Positions 53,452 to 62,421 are shown, counted from the first letter of the stretch. The stretch: DNA of 64,000 nt from Reichenbachiella faecimaris (GCF_900176375.1 NZ_FWYF01000001.1:62001-126000); one strand, 5' to 3'. A program made the numbers and translations. The notes: generated by a model from the letters alone, not told the origin.

Positions 53452-54203
53452 GTCAATATTTTAATATCCATCGGTTTTTGAAGCTGCTCAAGCTGGAGTT
53501 GTTTAGGAGTTTTAGAGGCATATTCATGACCTTTGAGATCACTTTCGGTATGCTCTTTTTTGTCGGGTTGCTCATGTCCATCATCGTAGAGGACAGCATG
53601 GTCTTCTTTGAGCATACGGGTGGTTATGCTTTTACATTGATTATTGGAGGATTTGTGCTTAGTTCACTGGCTTTCAATGATTTAAGTAACTCACTTAAAA
53701 GCTGCAATTACCTTACTTTACCTGCTTCTACTTTCGAGAAGTTTCTATCCATGTGGTTGTTGACTTCTGTGGGGTGGATAGCCTTTTTCAGCTTCACCTA
53801 CTATTTGTATACTGTATTTGTCGCCAATCCTATCGGGACTATGATCGATAGTAATATGCGATTTGAGGATTTTGATCCACTGAGTCCGTTTGCAGTTTCG
53901 GTGATGAAATACTACTTCATATTACAAGGTCTGTTTCTGTTAGGCGCAGCACACTTCAAAGGTTACGTGTTTCCGAAAACTATTTTCACCGTAATCCTGA
54001 TGGCTATTGTAGTTGGTACGCTATTCTACCTGATCATGGGTGATTTGATGCAGGATGATCAGGAGTGCTTATCTGACAATAATCCGTTGGTGGACAAGCC
54101 CATATACAAAATTTGGCTGTTGGCACAGTGGATTTTTTGGTGGTTATTGGCTCCGTTTTGTTGGGTGGTGACCTATTTGGGATTGAAAGACAGGGAGGTG
54201 TAA
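53448..54203 (+). CDS. ABC transporter membrane subunit
   Basis: A 251-residue protein with six membrane helices (about 25-48, 60-78, 100-122, 150-172, 180-198 and 222-244). It overlaps the ATPase gene by four bases. Between helices 3 and 4 there is a polar loop with NPIGTMIDSNMRFEDFDP. Sequence identity to a named family is not obvious to me; the context defines it as the permease partner of the YtrB-like ATPase. Confidence 0.87.
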   Translation: MSQYFNIHRFLKLLKLELFRSFRGIFMTFEITFGMLFFVGLLMSIIVEDSMVFFEHTGGYAFTLIIGGFVLSSLAFNDLSNSLKSCNYLTLPASTFEKFLSMWLLTSVGWIAFFSFTYYLYTVFVANPIGTMIDSNMRFEDFDPLSPFAVSVMKYYFILQGLFLLGAAHFKGYVFPKTIFTVILMAIVVGTLFYLIMGDLMQDDQECLSDNNPLVDKPIYKIWLLAQWIFWWLLAPFCWVVTYLGLKDREV

Positions 54204-54204
54204 G

Positions 54205-54579
54205 ATGGAGTTTAGAGACGATCAAGCTATATATCTCCAAATTGCCGATCACTTCTGTGAAACCATCCTGTTGGAAAAATGGAAACCAGGAGATCGGATT
54301 CCATCAGTCCGAGAAATGGCGGTAAGCATAGAAGTAAATCCCAATACTGTGATGCGGACATTTACCTATCTACAAGAAAAAGGAATTATCTATAACAAGC
54401 GAGGCATAGGCTACTTCGTGTCGGAAGATGGCAAAATCAAGACCAACGCACTGAGGAAGGAGGACTTTGTTACCAGTGAATTGCCACGATTGTTTAAAGC
54501 CATGGATTTACTTCATTTATCCATAGAAGACATTTCGAAGTACTACCAGCAGCATTTGAAAGAAACTCAAAAGAACTAA
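54205..54579 (+). CDS. GntR-family regulator, YtrA subfamily
   Basis: A 124-residue regulator, one base after the permease gene. The GntR winged helix (about 8-75) shows AIYLQIADHFCETILLEKWKPGDRIPSVREMAV, then VNPNTVMRTFTYLQEKGII and RGIGYFVS. The short C-terminal helical segment (about 75-124), without a ligand domain, defines the YtrA subfamily, which represses its own ABC operon. The dyad at 52557-52583 is the likely site. Confidence 0.95.
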   Translation: MEFRDDQAIYLQIADHFCETILLEKWKPGDRIPSVREMAVSIEVNPNTVMRTFTYLQEKGIIYNKRGIGYFVSEDGKIKTNALRKEDFVTSELPRLFKAMDLLHLSIEDISKYYQQHLKETQKN

Positions 54580-54605
54580 CCAAAAAACTTAAGACGATAT
54601 AAACC

Positions 54606-55121
54606 ATGCAAACCAGTAAGAAAGTATTAATCACCACCGTAGGAATTCTCTTGGCACTATTTATCAGCAGTCTGATGGTCATGCGCAGTGATGTGCAAGC
54701 CATCTATGCGAGTCAGACCGCCGATGTGCAAATGACCGCTGTACCTGTAGAAGCATTTGGCGTGTTACACTTTGCAGGCCATTGGAATGTGCAGGTCCGG
54801 CAGGGTAGAACGTACCAAGTGGAAGTGGCTTTCGATTCTCAGAATCGGTATTTACCTCAATTAGAAAATAGAAACGACACCCTTCATTTCTTGATCAAAG
54901 GGGATAGTTCCATAGCAGTGAAAGCCAAAGTGATCACGCCAGTATTGCGCGGGGTCAAGGCCGAAAATGCTTATGTCACACTTAAAAATTTTCAATTAGA
55001 CTCCATGACTATTAAACTAGATGCAAGCCATTTGACTGGAAAAGAAAACAAGTTCATTTATACCTCTTATGAAACTATCGGAAACTCCAAAATAGAATTT
55101 TTGGATGACCCTTATAAATAA
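54606..55121 (+). CDS. Exported small beta-rich protein, GIN-domain-like
   Basis: A 171-residue protein with an N-terminal signal anchor (about 8-26). The mature part has repeated short strands, with FAGHWNVQVRQGRTYQVEV and LRGVKAENAYVTLKNFQLDSMTIKLDASHL. That pattern resembles the head GIN domain (DUF2807) of putative auto-transporter adhesins common in Bacteroidota, though shorter than usual. It is the fourth gene of the YtrA-type operon, 26 bases downstream of gntR. Function is unknown; an envelope role alongside the ABC transporter is likely. Confidence 0.75.
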   Translation: MQTSKKVLITTVGILLALFISSLMVMRSDVQAIYASQTADVQMTAVPVEAFGVLHFAGHWNVQVRQGRTYQVEVAFDSQNRYLPQLENRNDTLHFLIKGDSSIAVKAKVITPVLRGVKAENAYVTLKNFQLDSMTIKLDASHLTGKENKFIYTSYETIGNSKIEFLDDPYK

Positions 55122-55148
55122 CAGATTAACAATAGAAAATATAAAACC

Positions 55149-55334
55149 ATGAAAGATAAATTCAAATCATCAAGCTCAAGCGGCAGTTGCTTTTACTTCT
55201 TAGGATTCTTTGGCGCTGCCTATTATTTTATTTCTACAGCCGCTGGATTTTGGCTGGGCGTAGGAGGCTTCTTCAAGGCGGTCGTTTGGCCTGTATTCTT
55301 CGTATATGAAGCCTTTCGTTTTCTTGAAATATAA
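55149..55334 (+). CDS. Small membrane protein in the YtrA-type operon
   Basis: A 61-residue protein. After a short polar Ser/Lys-rich N-terminus it has two hydrophobic stretches (about 14-33 and 36-55) rich in Phe, Gly and Tyr. It starts 27 bases after the previous gene and ends just before the next. No family is recognised. It could be a small subunit or regulator of the transporter. Confidence 0.72.
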   Translation: MKDKFKSSSSSGSCFYFLGFFGAAYYFISTAAGFWLGVGGFFKAVVWPVFFVYEAFRFLEI

Positions 55335-55338
55335 TACC

Positions 55339-55557
55339 ATGGAAGTATTAGTATTTAGAACTGATATTAAAACCCGTAAACGAATGGATCAATTCGCTTG
55401 GGTTTTCAATCAGCATCCATACATCATTAATTGGAATGTTGATCTTCAAGATATTGACAAAGTGTTAAGGGTGGAGGCCTCTAATAGCTTATCAGAAGAT
55501 GATGTCATTGATATGGTACAAACCTTTGGTTTCAGTTGTGAAGCCCTGACAGATTGA
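55339..55557 (+). CDS. Small ferredoxin-fold (HMA-like) protein
   Basis: A 72-residue cytosolic protein starting at the ATG at 55339. The predicted fold is strand-helix-strand-strand-helix: EVLVFRTDI, MDQFAWVFNQHP, IINWNVDL, VLRVEAS, EDDVIDMVQTFG. This is the layout of heavy-metal-associated domains, but the CxxC metal motif is absent; only a cysteine near the end (FSCEAL) is present. It is the last gene of the YtrA-type operon. From memory, similar short proteins are widespread in Bacteroidota with no known role. Confidence 0.78.
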   Translation: MEVLVFRTDIKTRKRMDQFAWVFNQHPYIINWNVDLQDIDKVLRVEASNSLSEDDVIDMVQTFGFSCEALTD

Positions 55558-55628
55558 CGACGTGAGCTAAGGTAGTAAGGCAAAACTATCTACCATCAGG
55601 TCAGAGAAATAATGACCATTGAGTTAGA

Positions 55629-58016
55629 TCAGTAAAACGTAATCTCGCAATCTGGAACCAACAATTGGAAGTCATCTATTTTAGATTGGCTTATGCGCGT
55701 ATTGTTGCAAGTCAAAGTCTTGATTCTCCTCATCCCAGCTAGTCTATCAAGTCTCCAAATACGTGTGTTACTGATGTCTAGCGTTTCCAGGTCTACCAAC
55801 TTTTCTATGCCCCTCAGGTTTTTCAAACCCGTACGAGAGCAGTTGAGATGTTTGAGTGAGCTTAAATAATACAAATCTTTCAGATCCTCTATAGCTGTGT
55901 TAGAAATATTGAGGGATTGCAATTGTCTGAGCTGATCTATACCCTCAAGACTTTGTAAAGGACCATTGGTGTAGGTCAATGATCTCAAACCCTGGTGTCT
56001 GTATAATTCTTTCAAATTTGTCAGTGGCAATTTGTCTAGCGTCACAGATTTGAGATTGATGAAGGTCTGAAGAGGGGCTAAGGATTGAATCTTTTGATTT
56101 GAAATTTCTATTTCCTGTTTTTCAATTAATTGATGTAATTCAAAAGAGCTGCTGGAAGATAAATCAAAAGTGCTTTGCCAAGTAGGTGACAAGTTGTTCC
56201 ACCAGGCGAGCAATGAGTCAGATTGGAAGATGACTACAGTGCCAGGATTGGTGGATAGCAATTCAATCACTTGTTGTTGCCCAATCTGTGTCTTTTCTAC
56301 ATCCAATCTTTCCAATTTGTGCAATTGATCCAGAGAGGTCATATTCTTTAATTTGGATCTACTCAAGTTTAGCACTTTTAGTTTCTTATTGGTTGCTAAA
56401 TCTGAAGTAGACTCAATGGGTACATGCGTACAAATGAGATACTCCAGATCAGGCATTTCTTTGGCAAAAGCCAAGCTCACAAAATCGTTGTGGCTGATGT
56501 CCAGATAGCGCAAACGCTTGAATTTTAACAATGGCTTTTCTATGTAAAGTTTTCGATCAGATATATTCAATGAATCAAGAATAAGAAGTTTAGCCAAGTC
56601 TTCCTTGCCCGGTTCTTTGTGACCTATGATTTCCTCGAAAACTGTTTTCCAATTGGTAGGGAGTTCTACCCACCACTTCAGGACTTGCTGGCTATTGGTG
56701 ACAACCACTACTTGTGGATGACTGGTCATAAAATTATTGGCTGTGACCGCTGTAATACCTGAGAGATCAGCATATACTTTTTTTAGTTTGGGGGTAGCCT
56801 CCAGAGCCAGGAGGCTTTTTACCTGTGTTTGATTGATGGACAACTCTTGTAAAGCAGGGTGCTGCTCTAGTCCATTCAAATTAACTATCTGTGTTTCAGA
56901 TAGGTTGAGTATTTCTACTGCAGGCAAGCTTTGAAAAACAAACAGATGATCAACAAGTGTTCTGGATAAATCTACTTGCTTCAGTCCAGTACTGGAAGCG
57001 AGAATGGTAGGGTCATCAAATTTGGTATTCGAGCCATTGATGCTTTGCAATGTTTTAAGTTGTTTTATTGGCTTAAAGTCAGTCAGTTCAGTGCTGGATA
57101 AATTCAATTCCTTTAAATCATTGAAGCGCTCTAAAACACTAATGTCGCGTATGTGTGTTTGAGATAAATCTAGCTTGACTAACTGGTCGAAATACTGCAT
57201 AGCAGAGATGTCTGCTATACTTGTATTAGAGGCATTTAGCTGTTTGAGGTTTCTGGCATATCTCAATGGGCTCAAGTCAGAAATCTTTGTATTGCTGATG
57301 TCTAACTTCTTTAAGTTCTTGAGTGCTGATAAAGGTTCTAAGTCCAGAATAAACTGATTTCCTGATAGATTCAAGCTGTCTATAGCTGCCATTTTTCTCA
57401 AGACTTTATTTGAAATGGAATCGTGTGGCACATAGTCACTCAAGATATTGACCCAACCAAATGACAGACTTTCCCACCAGAGCTCTAGTTCTTTGTCACG
57501 ACTGACTTTGGTACTGTAGACACTGGCTATTTTTAAGTCATTGGACTCTTCATTGAGATTGATTTCAATAAATCTTTGTTTGGTGCTGGTTTGTTTTTCG
57601 TTTTCAATTGTGGTTCCTTCCAGTGCACTTTCTAAAGAAACCAGATAGTAGAAGCTTTGATTTTCTTTGTCAATTTTTTCGATTTCAATATTGCTAAAGT
57701 CAAATTGTATGTCATCAAAGAAAAAGTCCACATCACGCAAATAGGCAGAAACATCCTTGTTGGTAATAACCTTTCTGTCTAGCAATAGATCATCCTCTAT
57801 TTGCACAAACTGATCTTTAAATACCTTTTTATAACTCTCCTTGATGATTACTTCCTTATCGCGCGTAGAAGTCTTACTAGCCCCAATAGTATTGAGCATG
57901 TATTCGTAAAAATTCACAAGGCTGCGCACTTCATCCACTCGGGTAGAGTCCACTGATTCTTGTGCTTGACTAAAAAGAGAAGAAAGGATGAGTATAAATG
58001 AAAAGAGGTATTTCAT
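55629..58016 (-). CDS. Exported leucine-rich repeat protein with three WW-type modules
   Basis: A 795-residue protein with a signal peptide (1-18, ending SQAQ). Residues of about 20-175 form an N-terminal domain (FYEYMLNTIG, IEDDLLLDRKVITNKDVSAYLRDVDFFFDD). The rest is SDS22-like leucine-rich repeats (LxxLxxLxxLxISNTxI), split into three blocks, each opened by a tryptophan module: LWWESLSFGW at about 178, LKWWVELPTNW at about 445 and LAWWNNLSPTW at about 604. Blocks 2 and 3 are preceded by a VVVVTNS or TVVIFQS strand. Such repeats bind proteins. It is the last gene of a four-gene exported operon and follows the previous gene by two bases. Confidence 0.88.
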   Translation of the reverse strand: MKYLFSFILILSSLFSQAQESVDSTRVDEVRSLVNFYEYMLNTIGASKTSTRDKEVIIKESYKKVFKDQFVQIEDDLLLDRKVITNKDVSAYLRDVDFFFDDIQFDFSNIEIEKIDKENQSFYYLVSLESALEGTTIENEKQTSTKQRFIEINLNEESNDLKIASVYSTKVSRDKELELWWESLSFGWVNILSDYVPHDSISNKVLRKMAAIDSLNLSGNQFILDLEPLSALKNLKKLDISNTKISDLSPLRYARNLKQLNASNTSIADISAMQYFDQLVKLDLSQTHIRDISVLERFNDLKELNLSSTELTDFKPIKQLKTLQSINGSNTKFDDPTILASSTGLKQVDLSRTLVDHLFVFQSLPAVEILNLSETQIVNLNGLEQHPALQELSINQTQVKSLLALEATPKLKKVYADLSGITAVTANNFMTSHPQVVVVTNSQQVLKWWVELPTNWKTVFEEIIGHKEPGKEDLAKLLILDSLNISDRKLYIEKPLLKFKRLRYLDISHNDFVSLAFAKEMPDLEYLICTHVPIESTSDLATNKKLKVLNLSRSKLKNMTSLDQLHKLERLDVEKTQIGQQQVIELLSTNPGTVVIFQSDSLLAWWNNLSPTWQSTFDLSSSSSFELHQLIEKQEIEISNQKIQSLAPLQTFINLKSVTLDKLPLTNLKELYRHQGLRSLTYTNGPLQSLEGIDQLRQLQSLNISNTAIEDLKDLYYLSSLKHLNCSRTGLKNLRGIEKLVDLETLDISNTRIWRLDRLAGMRRIKTLTCNNTRISQSKIDDFQLLVPDCEITFY

Positions 58017-58018
58017 AG

Positions 58019-58852
58019 TTAGTTTTTACGATAGATATAGTCTTTCATTTGCTGTTTTTGATCCTCATTAGCCAGGGGAACGAGACTTGATATGAGCCAA
58101 CCTGAATTATATCCTGGTCGGTTAAAATTGGCAATTGAAAAATAATAGCCATCAATGGCAAAAAAGTGAAAAGCAACATTTCGAGCAGATACAAATGTTA
58201 AATTGCCTTGATTCAGTTCATACAGAAAAATACTCAAATAATCTGGTTGGTAGTCATCACTCGTGTATTGTTCAGCATGTTTTTGATTGCTTAGTGCTTT
58301 GCGCAAAGTCATGAAATCCAACTCATGACTCATAGGATGTAGAAACTGTTTTTCATTGCTAGTATCCTTGTCAAACCATTGGCTCAATTGTCTAAAAGCT
58401 ACATCCTGTATGACCCATTCATAGCCTTGTCCCTGAGGCTGAAGTTTCATATATAAGGTGCCATTGATGGTTCTCCCTTTGTACTTGAAGGTAGTTTCTA
58501 CCTCGGCACACCAGTCATCCTGATGAAAGTTCAGAAAGGCTGGAGATTTTTTGTCTGTGACTACTTTTACAAACTCTTTGGCTGTTGTGGCATCCAGCTG
58601 TCCAGTTTGGGTGTCGAATAAAACAGGCACATACTTTCTTCTCAAATTGGCGTCACGATACCTTTTATCACTAGGGTAGTAGCGTTTACCATTTTCATCT
58701 TCTTCACCATTAAATCTTCTAAAGAATTGATTGATCTGCTTGGTAGAAGCACGGAGTTGTTCTTCTGTGTCCTTCATGTCGTCAGTGAGTCCCTGACCCA
58801 CTGACTTATGAATTGCTAAAACTGTTAATAACGCGAATAGGAGGGTTCTCAT
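58019..58852 (-). CDS. Exported protein of unknown function in the LRR operon
   Basis: A 277-residue protein. The ATG at 58852 overlaps the stop of the upstream gene (ATGA) and gives a signal peptide ending SVGQ (about 1-19). An upstream start at 58897 would add 15 residues without meaning. The mature protein contains a middle segment with DDWCAEVETTFKYKGRTINGTLYMKLQPQGQGYEWVI that suggests a beta-rich, NTF2-like or lipocalin-like fold, and a C-terminal part with VAFHFFAIDGYYFSI. I do not recognise the family. Its position between exported genes implies a complex with them. Confidence 0.82.
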   Translation of the reverse strand: MRTLLFALLTVLAIHKSVGQGLTDDMKDTEEQLRASTKQINQFFRRFNGEEDENGKRYYPSDKRYRDANLRRKYVPVLFDTQTGQLDATTAKEFVKVVTDKKSPAFLNFHQDDWCAEVETTFKYKGRTINGTLYMKLQPQGQGYEWVIQDVAFRQLSQWFDKDTSNEKQFLHPMSHELDFMTLRKALSNQKHAEQYTSDDYQPDYLSIFLYELNQGNLTFVSARNVAFHFFAIDGYYFSIANFNRPGYNSGWLISSLVPLANEDQKQQMKDYIYRKN

Positions 58853-59424
58853 GCAGAAGTTTCTGTTACTCTGATATCTCCCAACATGACATCCCAAAAT
58901 TCTATGATACGTCCCGCAATCTGAGTTTCCTTACGTTTCACGAATATGGTAATATCCTTTTTAGTGGTGTCCTTATATTCAAGCCGACCATCCTTAGAGG
59001 TGCCTTCAAATCGCTGATAGACAGTGATTACACCTACAAAAGTGCCATCAGGTTGTTGCTCAAGATCACTCACATAGTGGATGTCATACCACTGGATTTT
59101 AACTTGGTCGTAATTCAAGGCCATTAGCCTTTCAAAGTATGCTCTGACTTTGTAGTAATTGACTTCTTCTCTTTCTAAAGAAGAAACACCCATTTCACTT
59201 CCTTCTGCAAAAAGCTCTTCTGCTCTGTCCATGACACGCTGTGCTTCTGAGAACTGGGTATCTTTTTTCCCAATTATGCTAATGTACTTACTCAAATCTT
59301 TGACCTTTTCGAGAGCCAATGAATCTATGGCTTGCTTACGCCTGGGGTCAATATTGTTTTGTGCAAATGCGCCTGTCGAAACCAAAATGGCTAACGAGAG
59401 CACAGTATATTTTATCAATTGCAT
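58849..59424 (-). CDS. Exported protein of unknown function in the LRR operon
   Basis: A 191-residue protein with a signal peptide ending AFAQ (about 1-22). A helical segment (about 30-95) precedes a strand-rich part with IQWYDIHYVSDLEQQPDGTFVGVITVYQRFEG and ITIFVKRKETQIAGR, compatible with an NTF2-like fold. Family unknown. It overlaps the next gene by four bases and lies 25 bases after the lipoprotein gene. Confidence 0.83.
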   Translation of the reverse strand: MQLIKYTVLSLAILVSTGAFAQNNIDPRRKQAIDSLALEKVKDLSKYISIIGKKDTQFSEAQRVMDRAEELFAEGSEMGVSSLEREEVNYYKVRAYFERLMALNYDQVKIQWYDIHYVSDLEQQPDGTFVGVITVYQRFEGTSKDGRLEYKDTTKKDITIFVKRKETQIAGRIIEFWDVMLGDIRVTETSA

Positions 59425-59449
59425 GTCTTTATTTCTTTCTGGTTAAAAT

Positions 59450-59938
59450 TTATTTTTTGAGCACCAATTCCTTGATACGTCCATTGGAATCATAAACTAC
59501 TTCTTCTACTGCTGCTGGCTTACTCTTAGTGTCTTTTAGGTAGTTCAGATATTTACCAATTGTGGTAGGCTCGTCATAATCTGGATTTGCTCCATCATTA
59601 TAGATTACAATCAATAATGGGGCATCTGGATTATTAAACATGGTCAAAGCCTCATTGATGCTTTTGTTAGCTGCCTCTGTAGAAGAGGCACCACTTACTG
59701 CTTTGAAATAGTTGTTCAATTTTTGTTCTTTAGAAACAATTTTCTCCGGAACTCTTACTTCTACTGCTTCCGGAATTTCTTCTAATTCTTCTACTATTTC
59801 ATCTTCTATAGGTTCTACGTCCTCTACTGGAGTTACTTGTGCCAGGTTCTTTTTGGTCTTGCACGAAGAGGTGCCGACGATAAGAGCCACCAAAATGGCA
59901 AGCACAAATGGTGAATTATTCAATATGTTTTTTGTCAT
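59450..59938 (-). CDS. Small lipoprotein, first gene of the LRR operon
   Basis: A 162-residue lipoprotein with a lipobox (TSSC, Cys at about 26). A very acidic linker (about 38-65, repeated Glu) follows, then a globular C-terminal part (about 75-162) with APLLIVIYNDGANPDYDEPTTIGKYLNYL. The family is not recognised. It leads a minus-strand operon of four exported proteins, so it may anchor the complex in the membrane. Confidence 0.82.
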   Translation of the reverse strand: MTKNILNNSPFVLAILVALIVGTSSCKTKKNLAQVTPVEDVEPIEDEIVEELEEIPEAVEVRVPEKIVSKEQKLNNYFKAVSGASSTEAANKSINEALTMFNNPDAPLLIVIYNDGANPDYDEPTTIGKYLNYLKDTKSKPAAVEEVVYDSNGRIKELVLKK

Positions 59939-60082
59939 GGTTGAAATAATTGAAATGTGTTTTAATATTCATTTGTTCAAACGTGTGCACTATTACAAAT
60001 AGCGTTCCAGTTCTGACTAACGAGCCATAAATAGTTTTATTTAAAGATAATATTGAAATTTGTAAAGGATGTGGTTCTTGGA

Positions 60083-61126
60083 CTAGGCTTTGGCAGTTTC
60101 AATCTGCATTGGGATAGAAACTATGAAAGTTGTTCCTTTTTCCAGTTCACTTTCAACTCTTATTTTTCCACCTAATTGTTGGCACAAGCTCTTAATAATA
60201 GAAAGGCCAAGTCCATTAGAAGGCTCTCCACCTGTAGGAGTTGCTGAAAGTCTTGTAAATGGCTTGAACATTTTCTGCTGGTCTGCCGCACTGATACCAG
60301 GGCCTTCATCTTTAATGCTCAAAATGAGTTTGTCATCTTCACAGTTGATATTGATATATATGCTAGTGCCTTTCTCAGAAAATTTAATGGCATTTGTCAT
60401 AAGATTATCCAGAATTCTGGATAGAAGACCAGCGTCAGTCTGTATGGTCAAATCCTGAAATTCATTAGTCAAGACTAGCTGTTGGTTTTTAGCAGCCAGA
60501 GATTTTTCAAAGTGTACATTCCAGTTGGTAATGAATTCTGTGAGGTCAATTGTTGAAATTTTTAACTCAGGTTTTTGGTTTTTAGCTTGATTGATGTCAA
60601 GAAGATCACGAATCATTTCATTCCCATGTTTTACTACAGTACGAATTTTAATAATGTAGTCCTTTTGGTCATCGCTCAAGTTGCCATCCATGGATACAAG
60701 CTGAATTAATCCTTCAATGTTGTTGAGTGGAGTTCTTAAATCGTGAGCTACAATACTAATTATCCCATCCTTCTCTCTGTTTAAGTCAGAGAGTTTGGCA
60801 AACGAATTAGTCAAGTGCTCGAAAGCTTCTTCAATCGCAATGTTTTTTACTTTGATTTCCTCGTAAGCTTTTTTAAGCTCTTCAGATTGCTTTTGAAGCT
60901 CTTCTTTCTGTTTGGATATTTCTGAGGTTCTTTTTTCTACTTTTTTTTGCAATACGAGTTTTTGAATTTGTGCCCGACGAGTATAAAGTTTGAAAAGGGC
61001 ATACAGTCCTATACAGCACAACAATACCAAGAGTGCCATATTCAAAATACTGTAGGACTCTAAGGTAGATGTAGTTTCTGTTTGGATTGGTGGGGATAAA
61101 ATCAGTACAAAATTCAAAATAATCAT
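60083..61126 (-). CDS. Sensor histidine kinase with membrane helix and coiled coil
   Basis: A 347-residue kinase. It has no large sensor: a short N-terminus, one membrane helix (about 28-48), a coiled coil (about 50-110), HisKA with H128 in VAHDLRTPLNN and HATPase_c with LDNLMTNAIKFSE (N), IKDEGPGI (G1) and SNGLGLSII (G2). H-box and ATPase are canonical, with Asp after His and Thr at +4, unlike the DHp-terminated proteins in this window. In Bacteroidota this layout is often what remains of a longer TPR-sensor kinase; the short N-terminus suggests input from a partner protein. No regulator is adjacent. Confidence 0.9.
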   Translation of the reverse strand: MIILNFVLILSPPIQTETTSTLESYSILNMALLVLLCCIGLYALFKLYTRRAQIQKLVLQKKVEKRTSEISKQKEELQKQSEELKKAYEEIKVKNIAIEEAFEHLTNSFAKLSDLNREKDGIISIVAHDLRTPLNNIEGLIQLVSMDGNLSDDQKDYIIKIRTVVKHGNEMIRDLLDINQAKNQKPELKISTIDLTEFITNWNVHFEKSLAAKNQQLVLTNEFQDLTIQTDAGLLSRILDNLMTNAIKFSEKGTSIYININCEDDKLILSIKDEGPGISAADQQKMFKPFTRLSATPTGGEPSNGLGLSIIKSLCQQLGGKIRVESELEKGTTFIVSIPMQIETAKA

Positions 61127-61216
61127 AGCTTTCCCATCAACTGCAACCCGAAAATTAAATAGGATATTTTTATAAATCCTTTCTCAATATAGAAATTTAT
61201 TAAATCAATTCGATAA

Positions 61217-61246
61217 ACTAAGTGTCTGACGACTTAGTTATGTTTG
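61217..61246 (+). promoter_or_regulatory. Candidate promoter and operator of the aldo/keto reductase gene
   Basis: A TAtgTTTG -7 box is at 61239-61246. The bases just before it form a perfect dyad, ACTAAGT-N8-ACTTAGT (61217-61238), in the spacer where the -33 element would be. That position is typical of MerR-family operators. The ATG is at 61279. Confidence 0.45.
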
Positions 61247-61278
61247 AAATCGAATGAGTAAAACTTCTAGATTAAATC

Positions 61279-62229
61279 ATGTCTAGCATTGATAGGATAG
61301 GTTTAGGCACTGCAGCCCTAGGCCGACCACAGTATATAAATATAAGATCAAAACCGAATGCACCATTTGATTTTGAAACCTTTAAAAAACAAGGGTTTGA
61401 GTTGTTAGATCTGGCATTTGAAAGGGGGGTAAGATATTTTGATACGGCTCCTGGATATGGCATGGCCGAACAATTGATGATTGATTGGGCAAAGAAGAAA
61501 CAAGATCACTCTATTGAAATTGCAACCAAATGGGGTTATAGTTATGTAGCTGATTTTTCTCCAAATGCCAAGGTTCATGAAGTGAAAGATCACAGCCTTA
61601 GACAATTAGACAAGCAATGGATAGCGTCTGAGAAACTGCTTCCTTACTTAACCACCCTTCAGATTCACTCGGCCACTTTTGAAACAGGAGTATTGACTAA
61701 TGATCGTGTTCTTGAGCGACTATCAGAACTAAAAGCAAAGCATAAGATCAGCATAGGGTTGACCACGACAGGTAGTAGTCAAACAGAGGTGATAAAGGCT
61801 GCTTTGGAGGTGCAAAACAATGGTACACAATTCTTTGATACTTATCAGGTTACCTACAACGTATTTGATCAGAGTTTCGCATCTGTAGCGAATGGCCTGA
61901 ATGGAAAGCGTGTGATCATCAAAGAAGCTTTGGCAAACGGAAGAATTTTTAGAAATGGCAATTATCCAGCGTATAAAAAAGTCTACAGCTATCTGGAAGC
62001 TTTGGGCAATAAATACGATGTGGGTGTGGATGCCGTAGCCCTTCGTTTTTGCATGGATAGTATTGATCCCTTTATAGTGCTGAGTGGAGCTTCTGATGGA
62101 TTCCAATTGGACCAAAACTTAATGGCTTTAACATTCGAACTTGCTCAAGAAGAGATAGGCATGCTACAGTCATTTGCCTTTGAGACAAGTTCGTATTGGG
62201 AGGACAGAAAAAAGCTTCCCTGGAATTGA
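61279..62229 (+). CDS. Aldo/keto reductase family oxidoreductase
   Basis: A 316-residue NADPH-dependent oxidoreductase of the AKR TIM-barrel family. The catalytic tetrad can be placed: Asp and Tyr in FDTAPGYG, Lys in IATKWGYS, His in LQIHSAT. The family start RIGLGTAALGRPQY and the C-terminal loop with LSGASDGFQLDQNL fit. The closest members act on aldehydes or sugars; the substrate is unknown. It is single, preceded by a candidate regulated promoter. Confidence 0.92.
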   Translation: MSSIDRIGLGTAALGRPQYINIRSKPNAPFDFETFKKQGFELLDLAFERGVRYFDTAPGYGMAEQLMIDWAKKKQDHSIEIATKWGYSYVADFSPNAKVHEVKDHSLRQLDKQWIASEKLLPYLTTLQIHSATFETGVLTNDRVLERLSELKAKHKISIGLTTTGSSQTEVIKAALEVQNNGTQFFDTYQVTYNVFDQSFASVANGLNGKRVIIKEALANGRIFRNGNYPAYKKVYSYLEALGNKYDVGVDAVALRFCMDSIDPFIVLSGASDGFQLDQNLMALTFELAQEEIGMLQSFAFETSSYWEDRKKLPWN

Positions 62230-62421
62230 AAAAAAGAAAGTCAAAGATTTTACTTTAAAACCCAAGGACATCTCCTTTGTCATTTGTTTTTTAGCAGGCT
62301 ATAGTGTAGTGCTTGGGCTTGCATCATGGATGGATTGAGAAAGAAAAGTAAATTTTGATCGGGTTTACCCAGTGCTTCATGTGTAGAGCGCATTTTTATA
62401 CCAAAATCAAAGTATAAAAAT

